From contig CM077599.1 of assembly GCA_039654915.1 (NCBI GenBank), positions 29,511,501-29,575,500 on the forward strand: a DNA stretch of 64,000 nt. The letters run 5' to 3'. Of the stretch, positions 7,901 through 20,281 are shown piece by piece; position 1 is the first letter of the stretch; every line of letters starts with the position of its first letter. Source of the DNA: Aquilaria yunnanensis (taxonomy: Eukaryota; Streptophyta; Magnoliopsida; Malvales; Thymelaeaceae). Position numbers and translations under genes: made by a program. The notes under the pieces are model-generated. The model made no database searches, was not told the origin of the DNA, and worked only from the letters and a program-made list of their open reading frames with translations.

Positions 7901-9230
7901 TTTCATCATCGGGGTTTTAAGGATGGAACCTTTGCCTCGAAAACAATCAATTTTCATCGGGGTTGTAAGGATGGAACCTTTGCCTCGAAAATAATCAATT
8001 TTCATCATCGGGGTTTTAAGGATGGAACCTTTGCCTCGAAAATAATCAATTTTCATCATCGGGGTTTTAAGGATGGAACCTTTGCCTCGAAAACAATCAA
8101 TTTTCATCATCGGGGTTTTAAGGATGGAACCTTTGCCTCAAAAATAATCAATTTTCATCATCGGGGTTTTAAGGATGGAACCTTTGCCTTGAAAACAATC
8201 AATTTTCATCATCGGGGTTTTAAGGATGGAACCTTTGCCTCGAAAATAATCAATTTTCATCATTGGGGTTTTAAGGATGGAACCTTTGCCTCGAAAATAA
8301 TCAATTTTCATCATCGGGGTTTTAAGGATGGAACCTTTGCCTCGAAAATAATCAATTTTCATCATCGGGGTTTTAAGGATGGAATCTTTGCCTCGAAAAT
8401 AATCAATTTTCATCGTCGGGATTTTAAGGATGGAACCTTTGTCTCGAAAACAATCAACGGTAGGACTGCTCCTATCGTCGGGATTTTAAGGATGAAACCT
8501 TTGTCTCGAAAACAATCAACGGTAGGACTGCTCCTATCGTCGGGATTTTAAGGATGGAACCTTTGTCTCGAAAACAATCAACGGTAGGACTGCTCCTATC
8601 GTCGGGATTTTAAGGATGGAACCTTTGTCTCGAAAACAATCAACAGTAGGACTGCTCCTATCGTCGGGGTTTTAAGGATGGAACCTTTGCCTCGAAAACA
8701 ATCAATTTTTATCATCGGGGTTTTAAGGATGGAACCTTTGCCTCGAAATCAATCAATCAATCCGAGGTTTTAAGGATGGAACCTTTGCCACGAGATCAAT
8801 CAATCAATTCGAGGTTTTAAGGATGGAACCTTTACCTCGACATCAATCAATCAATCCGATGTTTTAATGATGGAACCTTTGCCTCGAAATCAATCAATCG
8901 ATCCGAGGTTTTAAGGATGGAACCTTTGCCTCGAGATCAATCAATCAATTCGAGGCTTTAAGGATGGAACCTTTACCTCGACATCAATCAATCAATCTGA
9001 GGTTTTAAAGATGGAACCTTTGCCTCGAAATCAATCAATCAATCTGAGGTTTTAAGGATGAAATCGTTGCCTCGAGATCAATCAATCAATTCGAGGTTTT
9101 AAGGATGGAACCTTTGCCTCGAAATCAATCAATCAATTCGAGGTTTTAAGGATGGAACCTTTGCTTCGAAATCAATCAATCAATCCGAGGTTTTAAGGAT
9201 GGAACCTTTGCCTCAGAAACAATCAATTTT
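7900..9230 (+). repeat. Tandem-repeat tract before the polypurine tract
   Basis: About 26 degenerate units share a core of GGTTTTAAGGATGGAACCTT followed by TGCCTCGAAA. Unit length changes along the tract: about 51 bp at 7900-8450, about 62 bp with an AACGGTAGGACTGCTCCTATC insert at 8450-8690, then about 47 bp with ATCAATCAATCAAT spacers to 9230. Long reading frames on both strands arise only because 51 is divisible by three. A related, more diverged tract occupies the same position in the second element (30890-32620). Confidence 0.9.
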
Positions 9231-9380
9231 CCTTCAACGATAGAAGAACTCCTATCGCCGGGGTTCTAAGGAGAGTTCCTTAACCTCAGGATTTAGGCGG
9301 CGAAAAGGTTTTCAATGCCTAGCTAAGTCGGACGAAATTTGGTAACTAACTTTGCATACATCATGTCCCATGAAGCATGC

Positions 9381-9393
9381 AAAGGGGGGCAGC
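9381..9393 (+). other. Polypurine tract (PPT)
   Basis: AAAGGGGGGCAGC directly abuts the LTR start TGTTGACACCC. The same tract and junction occur in reverse orientation at 30870-30882. It is the expected primer for plus-strand DNA synthesis. Confidence 0.85.
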
Positions 9394-12300
9394 TGTTGAC
9401 ACCCAATTTCGTCCGACCATAAAAAATTTCTTTAAAAGAAATTAAATAAAAGAAATTAAAAAATTATTATTTTTATTATTATTACTAAAAATTTTAATTA
9501 GTTTAAAATACATTTTTGTTTTGTGAAGATTTGATTTAAAATGATATATGTGTGTATTTGAAAGAAAAAAAAGAAAACTCCAAAAAAATGGCAAAATTCA
9601 AAAGTTTGAGGTAAAAATGACAAAATTAAGAAGTTTCGGGAAAAATTGACAAATTCTGAAAGTTCCAGGAGCATTTGGTAGTTTGTCACATGAATTTTTG
9701 GGTCGACCGACGTTTCTGGCCCAAATTGACAGAAAACGACAAAATTGTCAAAATCAGAAGCTTCAGGAACTTATCAAGAGGCTGAGAGACGTAAAGGACT
9801 GAAATTGTCATTTTACCAATTTAAAAGATAAGTTTGAAATTTTTTATTAATTTATCCATCAACATTTCGGCCAAACATCCTCTATAAATAGGCCTCCAAA
9901 TTTAGTTCTGAATACAGAAAAAAATAGAAAGAAAACTTAGAGCTCCGTTTTAAAAAAAAAATAAAATTACAGCCTTATTCCCTAGATTATTCTCCCTCTG
10001 CCCAGAAAGTCTCAAAAATTCGTTTTCTTACGATTCGACCATCTTCTTCGTTTGTTTTCTTTTCTTCCGTTTCACATCTCTCTCTCTTTCCTGCACGCTG
10101 CCTGACCGCCACCTCCCCCCGCCGTCCCTCTGCCGTCGTCCCGCCGCCGCCGCCTCTACCGCCGTCGTCCGCGCCTCCCCTCCGCCGTGACTTTTTTCTT
10201 TCTCCTTCCCTTTCCGGCCGTCGTCCCGCATCGCCGTGCTGCCGTCACGCCGCCGCCGCTCCCCCGCCGTCGCCTCGCCGTCCACGCCCCCCGCCGTCGC
10301 CCCCTGCCAGCCCACGCCGCCGCCACCTGCTCTTCCTTCCTCCCTCCTCCTTCCCTGCTCCCTTCCCTGTGCGCGCGAAGTCACGTTTCTTAACAGGAGA
10401 TTCAAAAAATTAAATTTAAAAGGGTAAACCCCTATTTAATCCTTCATCTTTTCAATTTCTTTCACTTTGGTCACTAACTTTTTATTTTGTTCTTGCAGAA
10501 TTAATTACTAACCCTTTTAATTTTTACTTGTTTGTTTACTATTTGTTTATTACTAACCCTTTCTTTATTGTTGTTGTTAACAACTAACTTTACTAACAAC
10601 TAACTTTTATTATTATTGTTATCACTAACTTTTATTTTTGTTATACTAACAATTAATTGTGCTAACCACTAACTTTCATTATTATTGTTATCACTAACCA
10701 TTTAATTTTTGCTATACTAACAATTAACTGTGCTAACCACTAACTTTCATTATTATTGTTATCACTAACCATTTAATTTTTACTATACTAACAATTAACT
10801 GTGCTAACCACTAACTTTCATTATTATTGTTATCACTAACCATTTAATTTTTGCTATACTAACAATTAACTGTACTGACCGCTGACTTTTATTATTATGG
10901 ACTAATCATTTATTACGCTTACTTATTAGGACTAATCAAGAATCCAATTTTTACAAAGCCCCCATCCTTTATTATTTGGAACATATTTTTATCAAAAGTT
11001 AACCTTTATTTCCTTTTATTAAAAACATAATTAAATAATTCCAAAAATACAAATCAATTTTTTTTTTAAACACATCTTTAAAGTAATGATATTTAAAATT
11101 TAAAAAAAATTCAAGAAAAATTATGATTTTATTAATAATTAATTAAATAAAATTTAATAAAAATTAAATTCCATGACCAAATGATCCGCCAGGATCCATG
11201 GCTTGGAAAATATTTTAAATAAAGTATATAAATCATTTTTTTAAATAAAGTATATGAATAAATTTTCTTTTTATTATTAAAAAATAAAAAAAAACTTTGG
11301 GATAATATTTTACTTATGTTTTTTATCCAGTAATATTTTACTTATTTCTCTTAAAATAATAAAAGGATATAACTTTTTGTTTCCTTTATTAAACAAAATA
11401 AAAATTTTACCCAAATAATTTCAAATAAAGGTAATAAAAAAATTAAATTTTTTCTTAAATATTTTAGACTTATAAATTACATAATTACTTTAAGATCTTT
11501 TATCAAGAATAAAAAAAAATTTATGAATATCAAGACTTTTCTTTCACTTAGATTTTTTTTAAATATATAACTCTTTGTTTTCTTTAGTAAATAAAATTTC
11601 ATTAAATAATTAAATAACTACTTTTTGGCTAACCTTTTACCAAATAAAATGAATAAAAGAAATATTAAGATTTTTCTTTTATTTTTGAAATATACATATA
11701 AATTTTTATTTTCTTTATTAAATGATCACTTTTGATTAATCTTTTCTTAAAAAAATAAAATAAATAAAATATTAAGACTTTACTTTTATTTTTAAAATAT
11801 ACATCTTTAGTTTTCTTCATTAAATAAATAAAACCTTGATTAAATAATTTCTTTTTGGCTTAACTTTTATCAAATAAAAAGAATAAAAAAAAAGAATAAA
11901 AGAACAATAAAATACTTTATAATTTTTAAAATTATTAAAAATTCAAAATTTTCATAATACTAATAATTAATAATTATATAACTAACAATTAATTAAAGTA
12001 ATTTCCATATCCGGATGATCCGGCAGGTTTTACGGTTTGGAAAATATTAACTTTTTTTAACTAAATAAATTAAATAAATATAAAGATAAAAATCCATATT
12101 TACAATATGGATAAAATTCTTTAAAATTTCGTCAAATTCCGTGTCCGGGTGACTCGGCAGAGTCCATGGTTCGGAATCAAATCTTTCGTGTCCAAATGAC
12201 TCGGCAGAGTCCATGGTTCGGAAGTATAAAATTCTATACAAATTAACTTAAAAATCCATATTTCGACTAATTCAGTTAAAATTTCTAAATTAACTGAAAA

Positions 12301-12484
12301 TTATTTAAAAGCAATGTAAAACAAAATTAAAATCAACTAAGGTGCCAATTTTGGGCGCTATAACAATATTGTTTTAGCGTAACCGTACTCCCGATCCCCG
12401 AACTCTCGCAGACCAATTTTAAGGTGACCAATCGACCTAAGAAAACTGATTGGTGGCGACTCCAGAAAACCCGACGTTGCCACA
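9394..12484 (+). repeat. 3' LTR of the cargo-bearing element (3.1 kb)
   Basis: It starts TGTTGACACCCAATTTCGTC and ends ..CGTTGCCACA, matching both ends of the 1.7-kb LTRs at 29150-30869 and 38462-40188 (..CGTTGCTACA). The last 140 bp are similar in both, including the CGCTATAACA../TTTTAGCGTAACCG and CGACCTA..AAAACTGATTGGTGG blocks. A TATA box (TATAAATA, 9883-9890) is followed by a GC-rich tract (10085-10380) also present in the shorter LTRs. Units of about 73 bp repeat three to four times at 10600-10890. A CCGGGTGACTCGGCAGAGTCCATGG-like motif recurs near 11170, 12005, 12140 and 12190. The region 10900-12350 is very AT-rich and makes this LTR longer. Confidence 0.85.
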
Positions 12485-12559
12485 CTAGTCAATAATTCAT
12501 TATATATTAAAGTAATCAAATTTTATAGAAAAAGTCAATTATAAATAACTGAAGGTCAA

Positions 12560-13690
12560 ATATAAAATCAACGAGATGCAGTGTTGGGCTAATCATCGCC
12601 ATCATGCTGAGTGAAGGATCCGATCAGTAAGTCATCTAAGAAAGTTGAAGCAGGTAATCCCCCACTGGATCAACCTGTTAAGCATGGTGCTCATTGTAGC
12701 CTCGTTCTCTCGCTAGACCTGACTGCGAAGCTCTATCTGTAACTAAGTAAAATCACTTCATAGCTAGATGTTCTCAGCCCTCAGCTGAATTAGCACGTAA
12801 AGCCTTAAAAATTTGGTAAGTAGTAATTAGCAATGTAAAAGTGATAAAATTAATGAATTAAGTTAAATAGAAATGAACAATACCCGATTTGGTCCAAAAG
12901 TGTAAGGATTAGGGAGTCAGTGGAACACCCAGTAGTTGACCTTTTTTTTGCTAAGCCTCACTCCATACCTGCGCATCAAACTACGGGCGGTCATTCAGAT
13001 TATGGTATTTTTCTTAAATCCACTGGACATATCTCTCCTACAAGAGAAAGAAATTAGTTTTACTAAAACAGTTAAAACATTGTTAGTAGTGGTAAATGAA
13101 AATTTATTACATGTAGCTACTGTGCAATTAGAACGATGGTCTGACCAGTCTTCTTGCGTCTGTGAGTATGAGACCACCACTCATCAAATGACGGCTCAAC
13201 TCCATCCTGTTCTTTTGTCTGAACATTTTTATATATCATTAAAAATTTAAGTAATTAAGAAAAATATTTAAAAAATTGTAATGTATGGAAGGGAGAAGTT
13301 GTTACCATATGATCCCAGTGCATCTTGCCTGGGATTGAGACCATCATGTGCTTCGAAAAAAGGCTTAAGGTATCCGTTGCATGCTTGGCATGGGAACCAA
13401 CCACTGATAGCTACTTCCATCCCTCATGCTGCCACTAGTCACATAACTGGTTCCATACCTGTTGACTGTAGTAGGATGAAACATGCGGCCTCAGCAAATT
13501 GTAGTCTGGGTTGTCGTAGAAGTTGGGGATCTTTTGAATTGCAACGTTCTTCCAATGATAGACGCGATTTCGTATAAACCGCAAGCAATACTTGAACTCG
13601 AGCTGGCAGATGTGGTTGAAGTCTCTGGGGTTCCATGTATAGTAGTTCTTCAATATTAAAAAAGAAAAAACATGAATTAGCCATTATACA
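12560..13690 (-). pseudogene. Possible decayed CACTA (En/Spm, Transposase_24-type) transposase fragment
   Basis: On the minus strand, a 72-codon open stretch (13435-13653) contains FIRNRVYHWKNVAIQK. Downstream broken pieces read like GSHAKHAT and EPSFDEWWSHTHRRK. The order of a WK-containing basic helix, a GS.AKH segment and a WW..THTRR segment resembles the plant Ptta/En/Spm transposase family, but frames are broken and I match it only by pattern. The rest (12485-12560, 13690-13876) shows no gene. This interval is the only non-LTR DNA between the two retrotransposon blocks. Confidence 0.3.
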
Positions 13691-13876
13691 AACTATTATT
13701 TAAAAATGTACAGAAAGTAGCTACCTCTAACTCGGTGACATGGTCTTCTCATATAGCTTGAGACCATGCTATACAACTTTTGTCCCACAACCTCCCATGA
13801 ATGAAGGCTACAGTGGAATGAACGAACTCATCAGTGAGGAAGCTATAAAAAATTTAAATTGTAGTAAGATATATAT

Positions 13877-15368
13877 TGTTGCAATTTATCAGTTGTAACC
13901 CAAGTGTAGGTTATCACAAGCAATAAAATCTCAGGAGTCCGAACATCGAATCATAAGGAAGTAAATTAAGAAATACAAATTACGTATTTTTTTATAAAGA
14001 AAGTTTTGGTGTAGTGTGAACCAGTGTTGATTAAAACTCAAATTCAAATAAAATATCTAAGGTTAGAGGATCCACTTTTATTATATTAGTTATGGTTAAT
14101 TTTAACCCATTTTGCCACTTAACTAGAATCCACATATAAAGGAGGTCTTAGTTGAGGAATTTAATAATCAAATTCCAAAAATGTTAGGCATGAGTTAGTA
14201 TTAGCTTTCATTGATCTTATAGCGCTAACACTTGTAAGTGAGTTCAAGTATCCGTCATGCCAACCTTTGACCACAGTAACTGAAGATTCCAATATAGCCG
14301 GCATAGCTATGTTCTACAAAGGGAATCAAGTAGCTTTTGTACTAATGATCAATGATGTTGAATCAAGAATCCCACTTAACAAGGAGAGTGGTTAGATTGA
14401 TTAAGAAAGTAAATACCGTTAACGTTGCGATCTGTTTAAATTAGCCATAACCTATAAACCAAAAGTTTGACCCTTTCACCTTAGAAAAAGAAAGATTAGT
14501 TAGCCATGATAAGAGTAAACAATATACATAAAGATGAAATAAACTTAGATTGAAATATCAAAGTAAGAACAACATGAAAACACTTTAAACAGAGCTTCAG
14601 GATTGAAAATAGGTACAGAACCAAAGAAGAAAAACTAAATTTGACACAAGAACTCTAAATGGACTAAGAATAAGCTTAATTCATCCTCCACCAAAGCTGC
14701 CTATTTATAGAGCCTTGAGGCCGGTGAAATAGTAAATGATAGGTGAGTACAAATCAACAAAGGTGGCTTAAATTTTATTTAATTTTTTTACTACCATACT
14801 CATCGATTTAGCTCTTTCTCAAAGCATGAGATTTGTATACCTCTTCTTTAGTTTCGAAATAATAGCTTGATCATTCAAAACTGATGTTTGTAACCCAAGT
14901 TATAATTTTTCTACCAAAATTGCTCTTTAGCCAATGACAACACAAATAGTCTCATTTATAACTAGAGTTCGGAAGTGAAAATGATCAAACTAGTTCTCAG
15001 CATGTGAAGAAGTGTTGAAGATCTATGTGTTGGCTTTTGGATGAATTTGGAATCAATCAATTCTAACATTTACAGCAGTAGATATGATTTCTTTCATGAA
15101 GGGTCGCCGAGTGATGATTTTATCCACCTACATAAAAAAATAATTATTTAATATATTTTATAAATATGGATGAATAGTATGCCGTGTATGAACAGTAGCT
15201 GCCGTATGAACAATGAAACATGGTGAATAGTAACTCTGTGTATGAACAGTAAATATGCATAATAGTAACCTTGTGAAATAACTACTCAAATTAAAGAAAT
15301 TAATCATACTCAAAGTGTATAATTATGATTTAAACCCTTAAGAGCTATACACTTATAAGTATTCATCA
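13877..15368 (-). repeat. LTR A (3' LTR of element 2)
   Basis: On the plus strand it runs TGTTGCAATTTATCAG.. to ..AAGTATTCATCA, giving TG..CA ends in either orientation. It is similar throughout to LTR B once insertions in B are removed, and to LTR C. A CTCTATAAATAGGCA TATA region lies on the minus strand near 14712-14698. The flanking purine run on the minus strand (15378-15369) is the PPT. Confidence 0.8.
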
Positions 15369-16743
15369 GACCCCCCAACCAGCTTCTTGCTAGTCCCTAG
15401 CAAGTAAGGCGATTTACTCAATGAATGCTCAGGTTTTATCCATTATTTTCTACTATCAATCTCTGTAGCATAGATTAGAAACCACTGAAGTAATGAGTAT
15501 CAAAATTAGAAAACTGAAAAAAAGTAATAAAAATTTCATAACAATTTACGCACTTCTTAACCACTCGAACAAGGGAAAAATGTGAAAGATTATGATTACT
15601 GAGTGCAGTAAGTATGCGACTGACTATCATGAGTGTCTAAAATATTTCAGTAAATCATATCAACATTTACAGCTTATCAAAACAAATCTAATTCAAAACC
15701 ATCACTTTGGCGACTTTCACACTATTGCACTACAAGAGGTTTTTTTTTTTACTTTTTTATGTTGGCTCAAGCTTTATTTGGAGAACCCTGGTAATAGGTA
15801 GCTCTTTCCAAGAGTGAACATTGCTTGTTGTTTTCTTTTATTTTCTTTTTCTTTTTCTTCTTCTTTTTTTCATTTTTTTTCACTTTTTTTATATATTTTT
15901 TTACAGCACTTTTGGTGTTGTTGTTTTTTTTTAAATCAAGCTAAGATACAATTCATTCGAAGTCCCAACAGTCGCATGGTTGAAGTATTCTTTGAAATCT
16001 AAAAGACAATCAAGATTTTCAGCATGTGTAAAGATAGTATCAATTCACAACTTATACATCCTAATCCCTTCTCAAACTGAATAAAATTTGACTAAACCAT
16101 TATGTCAAATAAAATTTCAAACATGTAAAATTTAATGTAGCTCATCACCTCGGCAATTTCATCACTGAGCATAGAAATTTTCAAGATAAAAAATTAGATT
16201 ACTTTGTGAGTGTGTCATCTTGTACGGGTTCATAAACGTACTAAAAGAATGTTATGACTAGTGTACCTACTAGGATGCGTCTCAAGAGTAAAATTACTCC
16301 TTACTCAACCATCTTAAACTAAGGGCTTTGTCTAATGGTTTTAATATCAGCATAAGAAAAACTACCCTAGAAAAAGATAGAAAAAAAATTCAAAAGTCAA
16401 CTATCCCTCCCCCGAACCAGATTAAGACATTGTCCCCAATGTCAAAATATAGGTAGGTAGAGTGAATAAGAAATTACCTGAAATGGTAGTTATTGAAAAC
16501 AAAAACCCATAAATAACTTAAACCAAAATAAAGAAAATGCTGATAGTAAAACTTAAAAACAAGATACTACAAATAATTCCAAAAGTCCAGGTTGCTCTCT
16601 TCCACAGTGCTTCATCACTTATTAAGATTGACAACCTGTAAAGAAAAAAAATAACAAAAATAAAATGACATGTATGTACAGTAGTTGTGATTGTGACTCA
16701 CATTTTTCTCTGGTTTTATGTCCAATAACGGCTTCAACACCTT
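15369..16743 (-). other. 3' non-coding region of element 2, with purine tracts
   Basis: No gene is seen. It holds the terminal PPT next to LTR A and pyrimidine-rich plus-strand runs (15740-15920). An internal minus-strand tract GGTTCGGGGGAGGGATAG lies at 16401-16418, preceded by GACATTGGGGACAATGTC. That pair is typical of the region after pol in Athila/Tat elements; element 3 and element 4 have the same pair (about 26310-26360 and 52135-52175). Confidence 0.6.
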
Positions 16744-17284
16744 CTATGAGTAAGGGATTTGCTTCCATCAAATTCTCTTACAAACTTAGGGTCTTTTAAA
16801 GTTAGATCCCTAAGATTGTAACGCTCTCGTTCTTTATGAAAAATACTCCATAAACTAAGAAGTTTGCTTTGCACTAATCCACAAGAATGTGTCTCAAGAG
16901 TCAATGGGATATTATAAAAAAAATCCTTACTCAGGCCATTCTTAATGAATTGTATTTTATTTTCTCAATTATCAGACACTATCCCTAAAGAATGACATCT
17001 AGTATTACAAGTCCATTGACCATATTTGTGACAGACTCGTAACCTTTTTGCTTTTCACTTTTTGGTATAAGAGCGTTTGCCTAAGCCAGGCATATGTAAC
17101 ACAAATGAATTTAGGATTTCACCAGCCAAATGAACCTTAGCTTCAATTAACCAACGTACATATTTGGGAATGCCTTTATGCATCAAAACTCTTAATCTTT
17201 CACATCTAGCTTGGTAAATCCTTTTAAGAACATTTATTTGGAAAAAGGAAAAGTCTTTTTGCAAAGCAAAAAGAACAAAAACCT
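16744..17284 (-). pseudogene. NABP-like pseudogene in element 2
   Basis: This is a decayed relative of the intact NABP genes at 4045-6204, readable for about 70 codons (17264-17055) and then broken by several stops and small deletions. The initiator ATG is lost, the basic cluster is interrupted by a stop just after GKRSYTKK, and at least one cysteine of the finger is substituted. The leader (17285-17380) and the tail after the stop are also shared with the intact copies, so the captured unit is larger than the ORF. It lies directly downstream of the truncated reverse transcriptase. Confidence 0.8.
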
Positions 17285-17381
17285 TTTTTTAGAGTAAATT
17301 GAAAGAGGGAGAGAGAGAAATTAGTTATTATGGGAAGCTGAAGTAACCAATTTGAGAGCCATCGAGTACCGTATTTGCCAC

Positions 17382-17640
17382 TTAAGATTTAGCATTATCT
17401 TTCAAGTTTATTCTATGAGAACAAATTAAAGGATTAATGCCCGTTATGTCCTTTAATGTCCATCCAATTGCATATTTATGCCTCTTAAGTAACTCAATCA
17501 ACTTACCTTCTTGCTCGAATGTCATAGTAGATGAAATTACCACCGAATAAGAAAAATTTTCTCCTAGGAATGCATACTTCAAATCTTTGGGCAAGGGCTT
17601 CAACTCTGGTGTGGGTATTTTATCTTGCTCTTCAACTTTG
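17382..17640 (-). pseudogene. Reverse transcriptase N-terminal fragment, Ty3/gypsy
   Basis: Minus-strand translation contains KLIELLKRHKYAIGWTLKDI followed by TGINPLICSHRINL, the conserved region just before the RT palm in plant Ty3/gypsy Pol. The frame ends at the junction with the NABP leader. The same junction, a few bases apart, is present in element 3 (27325). Confidence 0.85.
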
Positions 17641-18087
17641 GGTTGTCTTGACTATTCAACTTTTGGTTTCCACCATGTGTTTCCTTCTACCTGTGAAAAA
17701 TCAAGCAATGCACATATGTTAGATGTATCCTGATCCATTTGATTTAAGTGAATTAATCAAACCATTTTCTAGTGGATCAAAGATACTCCTTTTTTGGATA
17801 TAGTTTTCCACAATAGCATCAATAATGCAAACTTCCTCACTTTCATCTTCCTTTTCAAGTGGCTACTTAAGCAAGTTGAAAATGTTTAGTTCCAATGTCA
17901 TATTCCCAAAGGATAGCTTTATCAATCCATTCCCACAATTAATCAAAGCATTAGAAGTTGCTAAAAATGGAAATCTCAAAATAACGAGTATTGAATTCTT
18001 AATTTCCACTAGCAGTGTGTCCTAAATAATAAAATCCACAGGATATATAAATTTATCAGCTTAAACTAACACATCTTCAACAACTCT

Positions 18088-18624
18088 TCAGCACACTTTA
18101 ACTGATCTATCAGCAAGCAAAAGAGTTACCTGGGTTGGTTTTAACTCACCCAAATTTAGTTTTTGATAAATTGAATATTGAAGTAAGTTTACACTAGTTC
18201 TAAGATCAAGTAATGCTTGCTCAATTTTATGTTCTCCAATGAAGCATGAAATTGTTGGACAACCAGGATCCTTGTATTTCAAAGCAATATTATTTTGAAT
18301 AACACAACTTACCTGCTCAGCCAAGAAAGCTTTCTTTTTCACATTCAGTTTTCTTTTAACAATGCACAAAGCTTTCAAAAATTTGGCATAAGAAGATACC
18401 TATTTAATCGCATCCAACAGAGGGATATTGATCTTTATCTACTTGAAAATATTAAGAATTTTAGAATTCTGATTCACCTTCTTAGGGACAGTTAATGCCT
18501 GAGGAAATGGAGGTGTAGATGGAGATTCAATTTGTTCTTTGCTTTGGTATAGGTTTAACCCCTTTTTTACTCTTAGAAGTTGACTCATTGTCTCCTTCAC
18601 AAGGATCAGGAATGAATTTTTCAA
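18088..18624 (-). pseudogene. Aspartic protease and gag-pro linker fragment
   Basis: 18088-18378 reads as the retropepsin region of Ty3/gypsy (CFIGEHKIEQALLDLRTSVNLL). The active-site triad region is altered, DLRTS in place of the DLGAS-type motif, so the enzyme would be inactive. The linker with SPSTPPFPQ precedes it (18439-18624). Confidence 0.75.
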
Positions 18625-19053
18625 TAACCTTACTGCTGCAGAGTGTAATGATTGACTTTACTTGATCCATGGTTTGACCTCTGGGATTCGGTTGTGGTTG
18701 AGAAGGAAATTGCCCTTTCTTCTGAATGTTGAGTGCATATGAAAATTTTATAAGAGTATTTTTAAATCAATCATGGTTTGACTTGTTTGAGCATTGATGG
18801 ACTCTTGCTTCTCAATGAATGAATGTAATGTATCTTCAAGATTTTTCCTAAAATGAGGTACATATGGTGCATACCCATGAAATTGTTAAAAATTCTGTTG
18901 GGCGTGTGAAAGTAGTTATGATGGTTGAGCATGGTTATCACTTCTCCAATTGAAGTTTGAATGATTTCTCCAATTAGGATTGTAAGTTTGTGAGTATGGA
19001 TTTTGGATTGGCCTATTAAAGTTGTTCAAAACATTGACTTGTTCATGTAAACC

Positions 19054-19990
19054 TTATTTGAAAAAAGGCAAGGTAGGGCAATTGCTAGTAGAATGATCAT
19101 TGGTCTCACAAATGTGATAAACAACTTCTTCAACAGATTTTAATTCACCAGTTTTCTTCATTTTTAATTCCTCAACCTTTCTAGCTAGAGATGCAATTTT
19201 TACTTGAAGGTCATTATCTTCCTTAAGATGGTACATGTCTTTACTAGATGCAAGGGATTGAGTATTACCTGGGGCCCCATAGATACCAATGGTGTCCCAA
19301 TTCTGTACATTCTATACTAGCAAGTCTAGATTATTCATTGCCTTATCTTAAACTTTATCCTCAAATATTCCATTGCACATCAATTTCACCATTTGCCTTT
19401 CCCTAGCTGTTAGGCCTTCATAAAAATATGAGACTATTCTCCGTGTCTCAAAACCATGGTGTAGGTAAGTATAAATTTTTATATCTATCCCAACACTGGC
19501 AAAAATTTTCTCCTAGTGTTTGTGTAAAAATGGTGATTTGCATTTTGAAAAAATTTGTTCTGTGGGCAAAAAATTTTTTTTCCAAAAATTGTTGTTGCAA
19601 TTCATCTCATGAATTAAGGAAGCCTGACCTAAGATTCTGGAGCCAAGTTTTAGCTTTATTTTTTAAAGAAAAAGGAAAAAAACTTGAGCTTAATGGTGTT
19701 CATGCTACAATTTAGGTTATTATATGCATGATAGACTTCTTCAAATTCCCTCAAATGAGTATGGATTTTCAGAATTAAAGCCATAAAAAGTTGGTAAAAG
19801 TTGAATAATACCTACTTAAAGTTGAAGTGACATGCATCAGGAGGAAATATTAGACATGATGGTGAACTATTTCTTATGGGGTTCATGTGTTCTCTAAGGG
19901 TGATAGGCCGATCTTGGTCATTATGTGGAGAATGGTTATCTTTTTCGTTATTAATGTGTTTAGCCATATTTGAAAAAGATGAAGATTTTC
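19054..19990 (-). pseudogene. Decayed gag of element 2
   Basis: Scattered minus-strand pieces match plant Ty3/gypsy Gag (KLKFFPFSLKNKAKTWL followed by a stop). They are followed by a knuckle-like segment at 19054-19236 in which the first cysteine is replaced by tyrosine (YHICETNDHSTSNC). At least six stops or shifts interrupt the frame. Confidence 0.7.
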
Positions 19991-20281
19991 TTATCAGTTT
20001 ACCACTTGATATACATGACTAAGCTTTCACGCATACACAAAATAACAACAAGAAAACCTAATATGAATAACAAAAAAAGATAAGGGGCTCAGTCTTCCAT
20101 TTTGTGAACAAAAAGATATACGAAGTTTAGCCTTCCATCGAAAAAAAATAAAAAAGAAAACAAGATTAATAGAAAATAAAAAGGTAGAAGGTTTAACTTT
20201 CCATATGATTAACAATAAAAATAAAATAAAACAAAAAGGGACAAAAAGAAAATAAAAAGAACTTGTGCTCTAATTTTTACT

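Larger units (their letters stand above)
1..12484 (+). mobile_element. Ogre/Tat-like Ty3/gypsy LTR retrotransposon (3' part) carrying NABP x3 and LOG cargo
   Basis: The window opens inside gag and runs through a non-coding spacer, the cargo cassette (about 3550-7790), a tandem-repeat tract (7900-9230), a polypurine tract (9381-9393) and a 3' LTR (9394-12484). The 5' LTR lies outside the window. The element at 29150-40188 on the other strand shows the same order of gag end, spacer, repeat tract, PPT and an LTR beginning TGTTGACACCCAATTT, so the family assignment rests on direct comparison. No protease, reverse transcriptase or integrase is present here, so this is a non-autonomous derivative. 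If the LTR end is placed correctly, the target duplication should be CTAGT (12485-12489); its partner is off-window. Confidence 0.85.

Noticed and set aside
7900..9230. Regular repeats that could suggest a CRISPR-like array or a repeat protein gene
   Set aside because: Units are contiguous without unique spacers, the DNA is a plant retrotransposon, and the long frames on both strands come from the 51-bp periodicity.
10028..10427. Overlapping GC-rich open frames on both strands in the 3' LTR
   Set aside because: Low-complexity Pro/Arg/Ala-rich frames over a CCGCCG-rich leader just after the LTR TATA box; no domain and no conservation of frame.
15592..16002. Plus-strand ORFs rich in Phe/Ser
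   Set aside because: Poly-T runs in the 3' non-coding region of element 2 produce them.
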